A DNA stretch of 38,441 bases from an uncultured Bacteroidia bacterium (GCA_902770835.1 CACXUM010000034.1:1-38441); one strand, 5' to 3'. Positions 8,052-17,100 are shown, counted from the first letter of the stretch. Program-made: numbers and translations. Notes: generated by a model from the sequence alone, not told the origin.

Positions 8052-8987
8052 TTACTTTGTTTCGGGAACGAAACGCTTCCGGTTCTCGATGATGAAGATG
8101 ACAACGATGGAAAGCAACAAGGCTCCCAAGCCGCTCAAAGCGACCACCACCCAGCGCACGGGGAAGGATTTCTTGTCGGCAGGGAAGGGTTCGGTGATGA
8201 TGTTGGAATAAGTGAGGTTGGAGTTGTAGAAACGCAGGTTCTGCTCGTAGTCTCTTTTGATGAGCGAATAGGTATTGGCTTCGGCAATGATTTTGGTTTC
8301 CAAATCGACGGCATCGGCACCGTATTGTTCAAGGTTTTGCTTGAGTTCGTTGGCCTTGTTGGAGCCGTTGATGAAGCCGCGCGTCACTTCGCGGAGTTGG
8401 CCGGAATAATTAAGCACGCCGTAATTGGTGGCGAGGTCGGTAAGGTTCTGTTTAAGCGAATCAATGTCGCGTTGCTTCATTTTGAGTTGCATGTCGTACA
8501 TGTCAACCACTTCGCCAACTTTCTGTTTATGAAGGTTGTGTACCTTTTGGTCATAGAATTTGAGAATATCGTTGGCGATGTTGCAAGCCACGAATGGGTC
8601 TTTGTCCATGACGGTGATGCTGATGGCCTCGTAAGGCGTTTTGCCAATCTTGATTTTGCTGCGATACTCGTTAATCATATAGGTCTTGGCAAACTTGTAA
8701 TTCCTATCGATTTTGTAGTCGGTCCACAAGTCGTGTTTCTCGATGATGGAGTCCATGATTGACCTTGAGTTGATGATTTCGAGCATTTGTTCGGTCTCGC
8801 TTTCATCGGAATAGGGGCTGATGTTGGCGGGATAGGCCACGGCCACCGACTTGTAGAGCGGGGTGATGAACATGGAACTTGAGAAAATGGCGCCGCAAAT
8901 GGCCGCAGCCAAAGTGATGATGATGATGTGCCATTTCCATTTCAGGATGAGTTGCACCAAAGAAAGATTGTTGAAATTGTTATCCAT
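8052..8987 (-). CDS. Wzz-like polysaccharide chain-length determinant
   Basis: A 311-residue inner-membrane protein of polysaccharide co-polymerase type. One transmembrane helix lies near the N terminus (about 18-36) and one near the C terminus (about 277-300). Between them is a periplasmic domain with a central coiled-coil (about 145-225). Conserved Wzz-type features include the FITPLYKS segment after TM1 and the proline-rich FPVRWVV before TM2. No tyrosine-kinase domain is attached. It probably sets chain length for the polymerase encoded just downstream. It is related to the next Wzz-like protein upstream (9043-10110), so the operon carries two. Confidence 0.85.
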   Translation of the reverse strand: MDNNFNNLSLVQLILKWKWHIIIITLAAAICGAIFSSSMFITPLYKSVAVAYPANISPYSDESETEQMLEIINSRSIMDSIIEKHDLWTDYKIDRNYKFAKTYMINEYRSKIKIGKTPYEAISITVMDKDPFVACNIANDILKFYDQKVHNLHKQKVGEVVDMYDMQLKMKQRDIDSLKQNLTDLATNYGVLNYSGQLREVTRGFINGSNKANELKQNLEQYGADAVDLETKIIAEANTYSLIKRDYEQNLRFYNSNLTYSNIITEPFPADKKSFPVRWVVVALSGLGALLLSIVVIFIIENRKRFVPETK

Positions 8988-9042
8988 TGTTGTTTGTGTT
9001 ATTTTCCGATTGATGTTGAAAGGGTTGGTAAATGAGGCTAAT

Positions 9043-10110
9043 TCATTTGTTTTCTTTGTTTTGCGGGGATTTGGCGACCGATTTTTTCTCGGCCTCCCGA
9101 CGAAAAAAGTCTTTTGAGCGGTCGTAGAAGACGATGCAGAAAATGAGCAACAGGAAGGTGCTCAAAACGGTGACTACCACGATAATCCATCGAATGGGGT
9201 AACTCTTGCGCTCGGCTTGGAACGCCGAAGTGACCACAAATTTATGGGGAATGTCTTGCGTGGCGTCCATCTTGGCTTCCTCATATTTCGACTTGACCAA
9301 CGAAAGTTGAAGGCGGTCGTTGTCCAAACGCTCATTGATGGCGTATGACGCGCCGCCGTATTCTGCCAAAATGTCTAATTGTTTCTGTATGTTATTGATT
9401 CCTTGTGTGTTGCCTTTGCCTAATTCAACGGCCATTTGCTGGCTGAGCATTTCCACTTGCGACTCATAATCGAACACACCCAACTTGCGCAAGGTGTTCA
9501 GCGAGTCTTCCAATTGGTGCATTTCGTTCCAAAGCGTGGTGTATTCTTCCTCCACCAATCGGAAAGCCTTCACAGCCACTTCCTTCTGCATTTGGTTCAT
9601 GGTGCTGTCGAAGATTTCCGCGATTTCGTTGGCGATGCGGGCTGAAAGTGCAGCGTCAGAATCCAAAACGGTGATTTTCACGGCATTGTATTCCGTGCGG
9701 CGGAACTTGATGCGAGCGTCGTACAATTTGTTGAGTTTCGTGTAAGGATACTTGCTGTCGGGCTTGATGTTGTAGTGCTCCATCAGGTTGAAGCGGCTGA
9801 TGACCTTGTCGCGCACGCGGTTCGAGTTCAGCACTTGCAACATCTGTTCGGTTTGCTCGTCCTCACCGAAATTCATGATGTCCTTTTCCGATTGGTAAGT
9901 GGTGCTAATCAGCACTTTGGAGATGGAGTTGCTGGAGGTGGGGTAGATGATTGTGGTGGATTTGAAAAGAGGGGTGATGAAGAAAGGTGCGCTGAAAATC
10001 ACGGCGCAGAGGGCGGCCACCGCCAAAATGATGAGGATGGGTTTCCTATATTCCACCAAAAGTTTGCATAAGTATTTGGAATTGTATGTGTTATGTTGCT
10101 GTTCTTCCAT
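9043..10110 (-). CDS. Wzz-like polysaccharide chain-length determinant, second copy
   Basis: A 355-residue protein with the same design as its downstream neighbour: TM1 at about 24-43 followed by FITPLFKST, a long periplasmic coiled-coil region, then YPIRWIIVVVTVLST and TM2 near the C terminus. I start it at the ATG at 10110. A longer in-frame start at 10161 would lie within the promoter (TTG 10159-10161, 19 nt, TATTTTTG 10132-10139). Duplication of the chain-length regulator suggests two modal lengths or a hetero-oligomer; this is inference. Confidence 0.85.
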   Translation of the reverse strand: MEEQQHNTYNSKYLCKLLVEYRKPILIILAVAALCAVIFSAPFFITPLFKSTTIIYPTSSNSISKVLISTTYQSEKDIMNFGEDEQTEQMLQVLNSNRVRDKVISRFNLMEHYNIKPDSKYPYTKLNKLYDARIKFRRTEYNAVKITVLDSDAALSARIANEIAEIFDSTMNQMQKEVAVKAFRLVEEEYTTLWNEMHQLEDSLNTLRKLGVFDYESQVEMLSQQMAVELGKGNTQGINNIQKQLDILAEYGGASYAINERLDNDRLQLSLVKSKYEEAKMDATQDIPHKFVVTSAFQAERKSYPIRWIIVVVTVLSTFLLLIFCIVFYDRSKDFFRREAEKKSVAKSPQNKENK

Positions 10111-10131
10111 AGAATGTGTGAAATAAGTCGT

Positions 10132-10161
10132 CAAAAATAGGGAATTCCCCTGAAATGGCAA
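10132..10161 (-). promoter_or_regulatory. Promoter of the Wzz/ligase operon
   Basis: TTG (10159-10161), then 19 nt, then TATTTTTG (10132-10139) on the minus strand: a full match to the Bacteroidota promoter layout, about 22 bp before the ATG at 10110. It lies just behind the stop of the flippase gene, so the two Wzz genes and the ligase can be transcribed independently of it. Confidence 0.75.
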
Positions 10162-10175
10162 TGAAAAATGTCAAT

Positions 10176-11666
10176 TTAGGCCTTTTTTTCGTGTGGAATG
10201 ACGAGGCTGACAATCTCCTTGAGGCTCAACAAGCGGGTGAGGAAGATGACTCCGCAATTGATGACAAACGCAATGGCGAACCCAATCATCCAATTGACAT
10301 TCAATTGTTTGACAATGAAAGTAATCACGATGACAGAAGCCATGAACAGCACAATGTGAAGCCAATAACGCCCATTGATTTCCAACTTCAGGATGCGTTT
10401 GGCGAGCAGGTATTGCAAGAAAGCGGTTACGGTTTGCACGCAAAGGCTGGTGCAGGCCGCTCCCACCGCCTTGAATCGCGGTATGACGATGAGATTCAGC
10501 AAGATATTGATGATTACGCCCGCAGCTGCCACGAGGTTGAGTTGCTTCAAACTGCCGTTGGCCGTGAGCAATGTGCCGAAAACGTATGTTGTTGAAAGAC
10601 AGAAGAAACTGCCCATCAACAAGGGGAATACGTTGGCATATTGCCCGATACGCAAGAGGTAGGCGGCTTCGGTTTCGGCTTCTTCGGGGTTATACATCAT
10701 TTGCATGATTTCTTGACGATAGAAAACGCACATTATCAGCACGATGCCCGCCATTGCCACGATAACATTAAACGAAGTCTTGACTAAGTTGTTCAAGTCC
10801 GTTTTGTTTTTCAATGTGGCTGCAAACATGGGCAAGAGCATGATTGCGAACAGGTTGGAGATGTTGTTGCCCGCGTCGAAAAGGCGGTAGGCACGGCTGT
10901 ATATCCCGGCTTGCACGCCCTTGTCGTCCAACAGCCTTTCCAAAAGGACGGGTTCGATACGGCTATAGACGCTCATCAGCAACACGAGCAAGGCAAAGGG
11001 CAAACTTTGTCGCAATATCTCCTTGAAAAACCGGAAGTTAATCCTGAAACTGAGGTTTTCGGCATGGCGCAAAACGACGGTCAAGGCGAAGACGAGGGTG
11101 ACAATGTAGGCCACGGTCTGCGCTTGGAGAAACCAGATGACGTTGAACTTTTCCTTCGGGAACCAGCCGCTCCACAGCACGAAACACATCAGGACGATGG
11201 CCAAAACGCGGTCGAAGACGCTCAGGATGCTGTCTTGCTTGAACAAAAGCAAGCCTTGTATGTTCGACCTTAAATATAAGATGAACGAGAGCAGGATTTG
11301 GTTCAGTCCGCACCAGAACAATAGTTTGAGTTTCAGGCCTTCGTTGTAGCCGACGAAGTAGCCCACGACGAAGATGACGAGGGCATAAAGCAGCCCCAGC
11401 AGCAACTTGATTTCGGTGAGGCCTCCGAAGTGCTTGGAAAGGTTTTTCGGGTCTTGTGCGACGCTGCGGCTGTTGAAGTTGGTGATGCCGAGGTCGAGCA
11501 ATATATAAAATAGGTAGGAGAAGTTGAAGATGGCCTGATAGGTGCCGTAGGAAGCGTCGCCAAGCAGGTTTTGCACCTCGCGGTCGATGCCGAGAATCCA
11601 GAACGGCTTCACCAACAGGTTGAGGAACAACAGGAAAATGATATTTTTTATGAAGCGGTTTTGCAT
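10176..11666 (-). CDS. Wzx-like polysaccharide flippase (MOP superfamily)
   Basis: A 496-residue membrane protein with about 12-14 hydrophobic segments, of the MOP flippase/oligosaccharide exporter family. Typical features are the N-terminal FIKNIIFLLFLNLLVKP segment, an early SYLFYILLDLGITNFNSR region, and paired C-terminal helices. Such proteins move undecaprenyl-linked sugar units across the inner membrane, upstream of Wzz/Wzy action, which fits the genes that follow. No glycosyltransferase lies nearby, so the sugar units must be made elsewhere. It starts 6 bp after the DUF1016 gene stop and may be co-transcribed with it. Confidence 0.85.
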   Translation of the reverse strand: MQNRFIKNIIFLLFLNLLVKPFWILGIDREVQNLLGDASYGTYQAIFNFSYLFYILLDLGITNFNSRSVAQDPKNLSKHFGGLTEIKLLLGLLYALVIFVVGYFVGYNEGLKLKLLFWCGLNQILLSFILYLRSNIQGLLLFKQDSILSVFDRVLAIVLMCFVLWSGWFPKEKFNVIWFLQAQTVAYIVTLVFALTVVLRHAENLSFRINFRFFKEILRQSLPFALLVLLMSVYSRIEPVLLERLLDDKGVQAGIYSRAYRLFDAGNNISNLFAIMLLPMFAATLKNKTDLNNLVKTSFNVIVAMAGIVLIMCVFYRQEIMQMMYNPEEAETEAAYLLRIGQYANVFPLLMGSFFCLSTTYVFGTLLTANGSLKQLNLVAAAGVIINILLNLIVIPRFKAVGAACTSLCVQTVTAFLQYLLAKRILKLEINGRYWLHIVLFMASVIVITFIVKQLNVNWMIGFAIAFVINCGVIFLTRLLSLKEIVSLVIPHEKKA

Positions 11667-11672
11667 TTTCGG

Positions 11673-12848
11673 TCAGTTTATATCGTCAGACAGCAGTCTT
11701 TTCAGGTCCTCGATGTCGGGCAGGGCCTTGCGGAGGTTTTCGGGCATGTCGTCAGAGGTTTTGTAGGTGGCCACGCCCATAGGCGCATCATATTTTTGTA
11801 TCACAAATTCAACATACGCTTTATTCATTTCGCGGCACAGAATAATACCTATTGAAGGGTTTTCATTCTTTTTGCGTATGTCAGTATCAAGTATTTGCAA
11901 ATAGGATTGCAACTGGCCCAAATAAGCAGGCTTGAATTTGCCTTTTTTCAATTCAACGGCAACTAAACACGCCAACTCGCGATTATAGAAAAGAAGGTCG
12001 ATAAATTCATTCTCGCCGAATTTCTCCAAGTGATATTGGTTGCCTACAAAAGTGAAGTCCTTGCCAAAAGTCATGATGAAGTTCTTCACGTTTTGTACGA
12101 TGGCGTTTTCCACAACTTTTTCATCAATATCCGCTTCATCCCTTACCCCTAATTCCTCGACATTGACATAATCCAAGAAATATTCATCCTTGAACATCTC
12201 GATGGCCTTTAGTGCTTGTACCCGTTTCGGCAAAGTTTGCAAGAAATTGTTGGGCATGGCCGATTGGTGATGGTACAAGTCTTGTTTCAGCAAATCGCGT
12301 AACCGGTATTTGTCCCACTTGTAGGCTGCGGTATGTCTGATATAGAATAATCGTTCCTCTAAAGTGTCCGTTTTGTTCAGGATTTCCATGTGGTGCGTGA
12401 AGCTGATGGACAAGAAGTCGTGTGCGGTTTGTACATCAAATGCAGTCGATAGGAATTTCGTTTGCAGGATTGGTAGAGCAATTTGGGTAGCCGTTGGCTG
12501 GCGAATTTCATCTTGCACAATTTCAGTTACTTGTATTTCGCCAGCCATCGGCTGGCGAAATACGAATTTGCTCCATTCTTCATAAAATTGGCGCATGTTT
12601 TTTATGTTGGATTCACCGAAACCTCTTAATCCAGGCAATTCTTTCTGCAATTGATCACTAATGGATTTTATTGCACCGCTTCCCCATTTTTGTTTGCGAG
12701 AGTTCTCGGAAATGAACCCGCCCACAGAATAATACAAAGCAAGTACATCGGAATTGACATTCTTCGCAGTGCGTATTTGACTTTGTAAAATGGCGGATTT
12801 AATTACTTGAACCGCTTGGGAAATATGTATGGGTGAATCATTTTCCAT
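11673..12848 (-). CDS. DUF1016/YhcG-family PDDEXK nuclease
   Basis: A 391-residue protein. Residues about 10-90 match the N-terminal DUF1016 (YhcG_N) domain, including LYYSVGGFISE and GFGESNIKNMRQFYEEW. The C-terminal domain (about 215-370) is PDDEXK-like, with FIDLLFYNRELACLVAVELK giving the Asp and Glu-x-Lys of the nuclease core, followed by LGQLQSYLQILD. Function is not established for most members; a role with mobile DNA or defence is often suggested. The linker (about 95-125) contains two RQP(M/T)A repeats, and the first is encoded by a 31-bp near-perfect DNA palindrome. Its position ahead of a polysaccharide flippase is odd and probably incidental. Confidence 0.85.
   Translation of the reverse strand: MENDSPIHISQAVQVIKSAILQSQIRTAKNVNSDVLALYYSVGGFISENSRKQKWGSGAIKSISDQLQKELPGLRGFGESNIKNMRQFYEEWSKFVFRQPMAGEIQVTEIVQDEIRQPTATQIALPILQTKFLSTAFDVQTAHDFLSISFTHHMEILNKTDTLEERLFYIRHTAAYKWDKYRLRDLLKQDLYHHQSAMPNNFLQTLPKRVQALKAIEMFKDEYFLDYVNVEELGVRDEADIDEKVVENAIVQNVKNFIMTFGKDFTFVGNQYHLEKFGENEFIDLLFYNRELACLVAVELKKGKFKPAYLGQLQSYLQILDTDIRKKNENPSIGIILCREMNKAYVEFVIQKYDAPMGVATYKTSDDMPENLRKALPDIEDLKRLLSDDIN
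12533..12563. repeat. Perfect 14-bp-arm palindrome inside the DUF1016 gene
   Basis: GTATTTCGCCAGCC (12533-12546), loop ATC, then its exact complement (12550-12563). On the coding strand it encodes the FRQPMAGEI stretch. A degenerate second copy, with the same GGCTGGCGAA half, lies at 12485-12508. RNA from either strand would fold into a stable hairpin inside the coding sequence. Confidence 0.85.
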
Positions 12849-12866
12849 AAATGGTGATTTAGACTA

Positions 12867-12874
12867 CAAAAATA
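12867..12874 (-). promoter_or_regulatory. -7 element of the DUF1016 gene
   Basis: TATTTTTG on the minus strand, 18 bp before the ATG at 12848. The -33 region is weak (no clear TTG at 19-21 nt). The context TTCC-TATTTTTG is shared with other promoters in this window. Confidence 0.5.
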
Positions 12875-12959
12875 GGAAATTTTTCTGATGTGAATAATAA
12901 ATGGGTTCGGTTTTGGAAATAATATGTATTTTTACCCCGCGAAAAATTGACTAAAGGAA

Positions 12960-13235
12960 ATGATCAAGGAACAGGAAGATATTGATGTTTTGGAAGAGGA
13001 ACTCGTTGAGAATGAGAAGAGTTTGCTACTCATCAACGACGATGTGAATACGTTTGAATTTGTCATCGACACCTTGATGAAGGTGTGCCACCATACCCGC
13101 GAACAGGCCGAAACATGCGCTTGGATTACGCACTACAAGGGCAAATGCGCCGTCATGCACGGCAGTTTCGAGGAACTCAAACCCTATTACGACATCCTGC
13201 TTGGTCATCAACTGACGGTAAAAATCACTGACTAA
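12960..13235 (+). CDS. clpS: ClpS, N-end rule adaptor of Clp protease
   Basis: A 91-residue protein that matches ClpS along its length. An acidic, unstructured N-terminal arm is followed by LLLINDDVNTFEFVIDTLMKV, the Asn-Asp-Asp pocket that binds destabilising N-terminal residues, and a C-terminal part with AWITHYKGKCAVMHGSFEEL. ClpS hands such substrates to the Clp AAA+ unfoldase in the cytoplasm. The ATG at 12960 follows AAAGGAA. Its stop codon overlaps the start of the ppGpp synthetase gene (TAATG), so the two are translationally coupled. A weak -7-like TATTTTTA lies at 12927-12934. Confidence 0.92.
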   Translation: MIKEQEDIDVLEEELVENEKSLLLINDDVNTFEFVIDTLMKVCHHTREQAETCAWITHYKGKCAVMHGSFEELKPYYDILLGHQLTVKITD

Positions 13236-15448
13236 TGGCAGGCTACACTTCATTGGAAATATTGGCCATCCAACAGGCCTACGAGTCGATGTTGGACGAC
13301 ATTCACCCCTCCGTCAACGCGCCGGAACATCTTGCCTTGATTGACAAGGCTTACCGCTATTGTTTGGAGAAATACGACGGTCGCTATCTGCTTTCGGGCA
13401 AGGCCTACATGCTGCACCTTATCGACATGGCACGCATCGCCGTGGTGGAGGTGGGTTTGGGCTACATATCGGTTGTGGCGGCATTCCTTCACGGCATTGA
13501 TTATAAGAAAGGAGTGACTATCAAGGAATTACGAGAGCAGTTTGGCAGAACGGTGGCTATCATTTTGGAAGATTTCAGCGAGATTTCGAGATTGGACACT
13601 GAAAAAGTGGCCTACAACTCCGACAACTTCCAAGTGATGTACCTTTCGCTGATTGACGACATGCGCTCTGTGTTGCTCAAGATGGTTCACCGGGTATATG
13701 ATGTGCGCAACCAGAATGATGTCGATAAAGGCCGATTGTCGCGTTACTTCCACGAAATCAAGTACATATATATTCCGATTTTGCATCGACTTGGCTTGTA
13801 CAAGTTGAAAGCCGAGTTAGAGGAGAAGTTGATGCTTTACGAGAATCCGGCGATGTTTCACGAAATTGAGGCCAAGATTGAGGCCACAAGTGAGGCACGC
13901 AGGCAAACCGCTGAGGAGTTTGTGACTCGCATTTCGGAGGCCATCAATGCCGAGTTGGAACGCACCAAGAAAAACGGGAAGAGCAAGTTCGCGTATTCCG
14001 TCAAGTGGCGTTTGAAGTCAATTCCGTCGATTTATGCCAAGATGAAGGCGCAAAATGTGCCTTTCGAGGAGGTCTTTGACCTGATGGCGGCACGGGTCAT
14101 CATCCGTTGCGCCTTGAAGGACGAGCAGGAGTGCTGCTGGAGCGTTTATTCGGCGATTACGAACATTTATGAGCCTATGCCGGAACGCCTCCGCGACTGG
14201 ATTACGAAACCGAAAGCCTCTGGTTATGAGTCACTTCACACGACTGTGAAGTATGACGACAAAATGTGGTTTGAGGTGCAAATCCGCACCACCCGCATGG
14301 ACGACATTGCCGAAACGGGGCAGGCGGCGCACTATTTATATAAAGGTGAGAAGGAAACCTCTGAGGAGTGGCTTTTGAATGTGCGCGAGGTGCTCGAAAA
14401 CCCGGGTTTGGTGTCGTTCGAGAACTCGTATAGGAAACTATACAAATCGGATAAAATCTTCATTTTCACGCCCGAAGGCGACTTGAAGCAGTTGCCGATT
14501 GGCTCCACTGTGCTTGATTTCGCCTACGAGGTGCATACCCGTGTGGGCGAGACCTGCAACGGTGCCCGCGTGAACGGAAAGATGGTGCCCATCCGCCATG
14601 TGCTGACTAATGGTGACAAGGTGGAAATCATTACTAGTAAAAAGCAGTCGCCGCGTGCCGACTGGCTCAATGTGGTTGTTTCGGAGAAGGCTAAGAATAA
14701 GATTAGGCGTTATCTGAAGGAGGAGGAACTGAAAGAGTCGGAATTGGGCAAGGGCATGTTGCAGAGAAGGCTGAAAAACTGGAAGTTACCCTTCTCTGAG
14801 ACCGTAGTTGATATGTTGGTGAAGGAGTTCAAATTGGAAAACTCGTTGCAACTTTACCATCAGATTTCGACCGAGAAAATCGACATGGCGGATGTGAAAC
14901 ATTTCCTTGTCACTAAGTTCGATGGCATGTCCGACAAGTCGGAAAAGTCTGTGCCTGAGTTGGTTGAATCAAGGAAAGACAATATTGTCGAGTCGGAGGA
15001 AAGTCTTTCCATCGGTGAGGACATCGATAATGTGACCTTCAAGTTGGCCAAATGCTGCAATCCCATTCCGGGCGACAAGGTGTTTGGTTTTGTCACCAAC
15101 GAGGGTACCATCAGCATCCATCGTATCAACTGCCCGAATGCCAAGAGTATGCAGCAACGTTACGGCTACCGCATCATCAACGTAAAGTGGAACGGCATCG
15201 AAAACGAAGGCTCGCAAGCCACCATCCGCATTTATGGTCGCGATGTGCTCGGCTTGTTGGGCAAGATAACCAAAATCATTTCCGAAGACCTTCAGGTGAA
15301 CATGAAAAACATCGTCTTCAACTCCGACAAGGAAGGTTATTTCGACGGTAGAATCGTCTTGCAAATTGCCGATGTTGAGGCCTTAGAGCAGTTAATGACG
15401 AAAATCAAGTCCATTGAAGGAGTCATGGAAGTAGTCAGAATTGATTGA
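13235..15448 (+). CDS. relA: RelA/SpoT-family ppGpp synthetase with inactive hydrolase domain
   Basis: A 737-residue long RelA/SpoT homologue: HD hydrolase-like region (about 45-200), synthetase (about 245-375), TGS (about 405-470), zinc-finger/CC region (KCCNPIPGD) and C-terminal ACT. The synthetase keeps its key segments, including DLMAARVII, RLRDWITKPKASGYESLHT and EVQIRTTRMDDIAE. In the hydrolase part the HD pair is His86-Gly87, the following Glu-Asp is replaced by Tyr-Lys, and the late Asp and Asn read MVHRVYDVR, so pyrophosphohydrolase activity should be lost. It would therefore be a synthetase only, acting as the ribosome-linked starvation sensor. A hydrolase-competent SpoT must exist elsewhere. 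Confidence 0.92.
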   Translation: MAGYTSLEILAIQQAYESMLDDIHPSVNAPEHLALIDKAYRYCLEKYDGRYLLSGKAYMLHLIDMARIAVVEVGLGYISVVAAFLHGIDYKKGVTIKELREQFGRTVAIILEDFSEISRLDTEKVAYNSDNFQVMYLSLIDDMRSVLLKMVHRVYDVRNQNDVDKGRLSRYFHEIKYIYIPILHRLGLYKLKAELEEKLMLYENPAMFHEIEAKIEATSEARRQTAEEFVTRISEAINAELERTKKNGKSKFAYSVKWRLKSIPSIYAKMKAQNVPFEEVFDLMAARVIIRCALKDEQECCWSVYSAITNIYEPMPERLRDWITKPKASGYESLHTTVKYDDKMWFEVQIRTTRMDDIAETGQAAHYLYKGEKETSEEWLLNVREVLENPGLVSFENSYRKLYKSDKIFIFTPEGDLKQLPIGSTVLDFAYEVHTRVGETCNGARVNGKMVPIRHVLTNGDKVEIITSKKQSPRADWLNVVVSEKAKNKIRRYLKEEELKESELGKGMLQRRLKNWKLPFSETVVDMLVKEFKLENSLQLYHQISTEKIDMADVKHFLVTKFDGMSDKSEKSVPELVESRKDNIVESEESLSIGEDIDNVTFKLAKCCNPIPGDKVFGFVTNEGTISIHRINCPNAKSMQQRYGYRIINVKWNGIENEGSQATIRIYGRDVLGLLGKITKIISEDLQVNMKNIVFNSDKEGYFDGRIVLQIADVEALEQLMTKIKSIEGVMEVVRID

Positions 15449-15474
15449 ATATGAACTAAATAGACAATAATACA

Positions 15475-17100
15475 ATGAAAAGGAATTTGCTTATTTCAAC
15501 TATAGTGTTGATGATGGCAACGGTTGCGGCTTCGGCTCAAGAATTGCCATTTGCGAAAGGCACTTACTGCGTGGACGCGCAAAAGAAGATTATCGTGGTT
15601 TCGGGCCGTGAGAACAGCTCGGAAACCATTGAAATACAAGGAGAAACCTATAAACTTTTTCGCACGGCAATGCCCATCATCACTATTGCCACTGATGGGC
15701 CAATTGTCAATTCGCCCGCTGTTCACGGCACTATCAGCGTGGCCGATGCCGATGGCAATGTCATTGAGATGCACGCTGGATTCAAGATTAGGGGAACTTC
15801 ATCGCAGCAATACGACAAGAAGTCGTATCGTGTTGAACTGTGGGCGGATGCGACTGGTTCAACCATGATGGACACCACTTTCCTTGGACTACGAAGCGAC
15901 GACGACTGGAACCTTGAGGCGATGTGGGCGCAACCGCTCCGCCTTCGCGACAAGGTGGCCAACCAACTTTGGATGGAGATGCATCCGCTTTATTATCAAG
16001 ATCTTGAACCCGAAGCCCGCAGCGGTGTGCGCATGGAATATGCCGATGTGTTCGTCAATGACTCGTATGTGGGCATCTATGCTCTCAGCGAGCGCATGGA
16101 CCGCAAGCAACTCGAACTGAAGAAATTCAACGGAGAGAACCGAGGTTTGCTCTATAAAGGCAACGGCTCCGGTGCCCCGACTTTCGAGAGTTTGCCTGCC
16201 TATGACAACACGCTTGGCACTTGGGACAACTACGAATGGGTGTATCCTAACGAGGCCGAGGCTTCCTACGATTGGAGCCATCTTTATAGTTTTACCAATT
16301 TCGTGATGAATGCCTCCGATAATGTGTTTTATGCTCAATACAGTGCCCAGTTCGATAAGGGCAATGCCATTGATTACTATATGTTTATCAATGTTTTGCA
16401 GGCAATGGACAACATGGGACGAAATCTGTTTTTGGCACGTTACAAGAAGACGGGACCTTATTTCTACCTACCTTGGGACTTGGATGCTGTGTGGGGCTTG
16501 GACACCGATGGCAAACCCACCAACAACGCCAACGGCCTGATGAGCAATGGTTTCTATGACCGCTTGATTCATGACTGCACGGACAACGGTTTTGTAGCTT
16601 CGGCGCAAACCCGCTACAATGCCTTGCGCAACACCATCTTGACCAAGGAGCATATCATGCAATTGGTTCAAAACCAATATAATGCCTTGCTTGAAAATGG
16701 TGCCTATGACCGCGAACACGAGGCTTGGCCAGATTTCACCCTCGATGAAAGCCAACTGACCTACATGAGCAATTGGTTGGAAGCCCGATTCAACTATTTG
16801 GACGCTGAAATCAATGCGGCCTGCGGTACATGGGGCATTGAGGATCCTGAGCCTGTCGAAAGGCCGACCCAAGCTGTTGAAGTGTTCCCCAATCCTGCGA
16901 AAGACCGTATCAACATCCATTTTGCCGAGGCTTGCGATGCTTCCGTCAGTCTGTACGATATGATGGGACGGTTGGTCTATTCCAATGCCACTTCATCGAA
17001 CACTTTTGTCATCCCGACGCAAGGATTATCCAAGGGAATTTACACCTTATTAATTAATGTTGGCGGGAAACAAGAGGTAGATAGGGTGGTGGTGGAGTGA
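15475..17100 (+). CDS. CotH-family protein exported by type IX secretion
   Basis: A 541-residue secreted protein. A signal peptide (residues 1-21, ending ASAQ) is followed by a CotH kinase-like domain (about 90-420) with IRGTSSQQYDKKSYRVEL, SDDDWNLEAMW and YVGIYALSERMDRKQLELK. The last 75 residues are a type A type IX secretion sorting domain: VFPNPAKDRINIHF, SLYDMMGRLVY and GLSKGIYTLLIN. CotH domains include protein kinases of spore coats; in Bacteroidota they occur on many surface proteins of uncertain substrate. It probably ends up on the cell surface or outside. It lies 26 bp behind relA. Its stop codon touches the first unit of a 32-bp-period repeat array. Confidence 0.88.
   Translation: MKRNLLISTIVLMMATVAASAQELPFAKGTYCVDAQKKIIVVSGRENSSETIEIQGETYKLFRTAMPIITIATDGPIVNSPAVHGTISVADADGNVIEMHAGFKIRGTSSQQYDKKSYRVELWADATGSTMMDTTFLGLRSDDDWNLEAMWAQPLRLRDKVANQLWMEMHPLYYQDLEPEARSGVRMEYADVFVNDSYVGIYALSERMDRKQLELKKFNGENRGLLYKGNGSGAPTFESLPAYDNTLGTWDNYEWVYPNEAEASYDWSHLYSFTNFVMNASDNVFYAQYSAQFDKGNAIDYYMFINVLQAMDNMGRNLFLARYKKTGPYFYLPWDLDAVWGLDTDGKPTNNANGLMSNGFYDRLIHDCTDNGFVASAQTRYNALRNTILTKEHIMQLVQNQYNALLENGAYDREHEAWPDFTLDESQLTYMSNWLEARFNYLDAEINAACGTWGIEDPEPVERPTQAVEVFPNPAKDRINIHFAEACDASVSLYDMMGRLVYSNATSSNTFVIPTQGLSKGIYTLLINVGGKQEVDRVVVE

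Noticed and set aside
10111-10161. Longer start for the second Wzz-like protein at 10161
   Set aside because: It would start inside a full-consensus promoter, and the extra 17 residues are unlike Wzz N termini.
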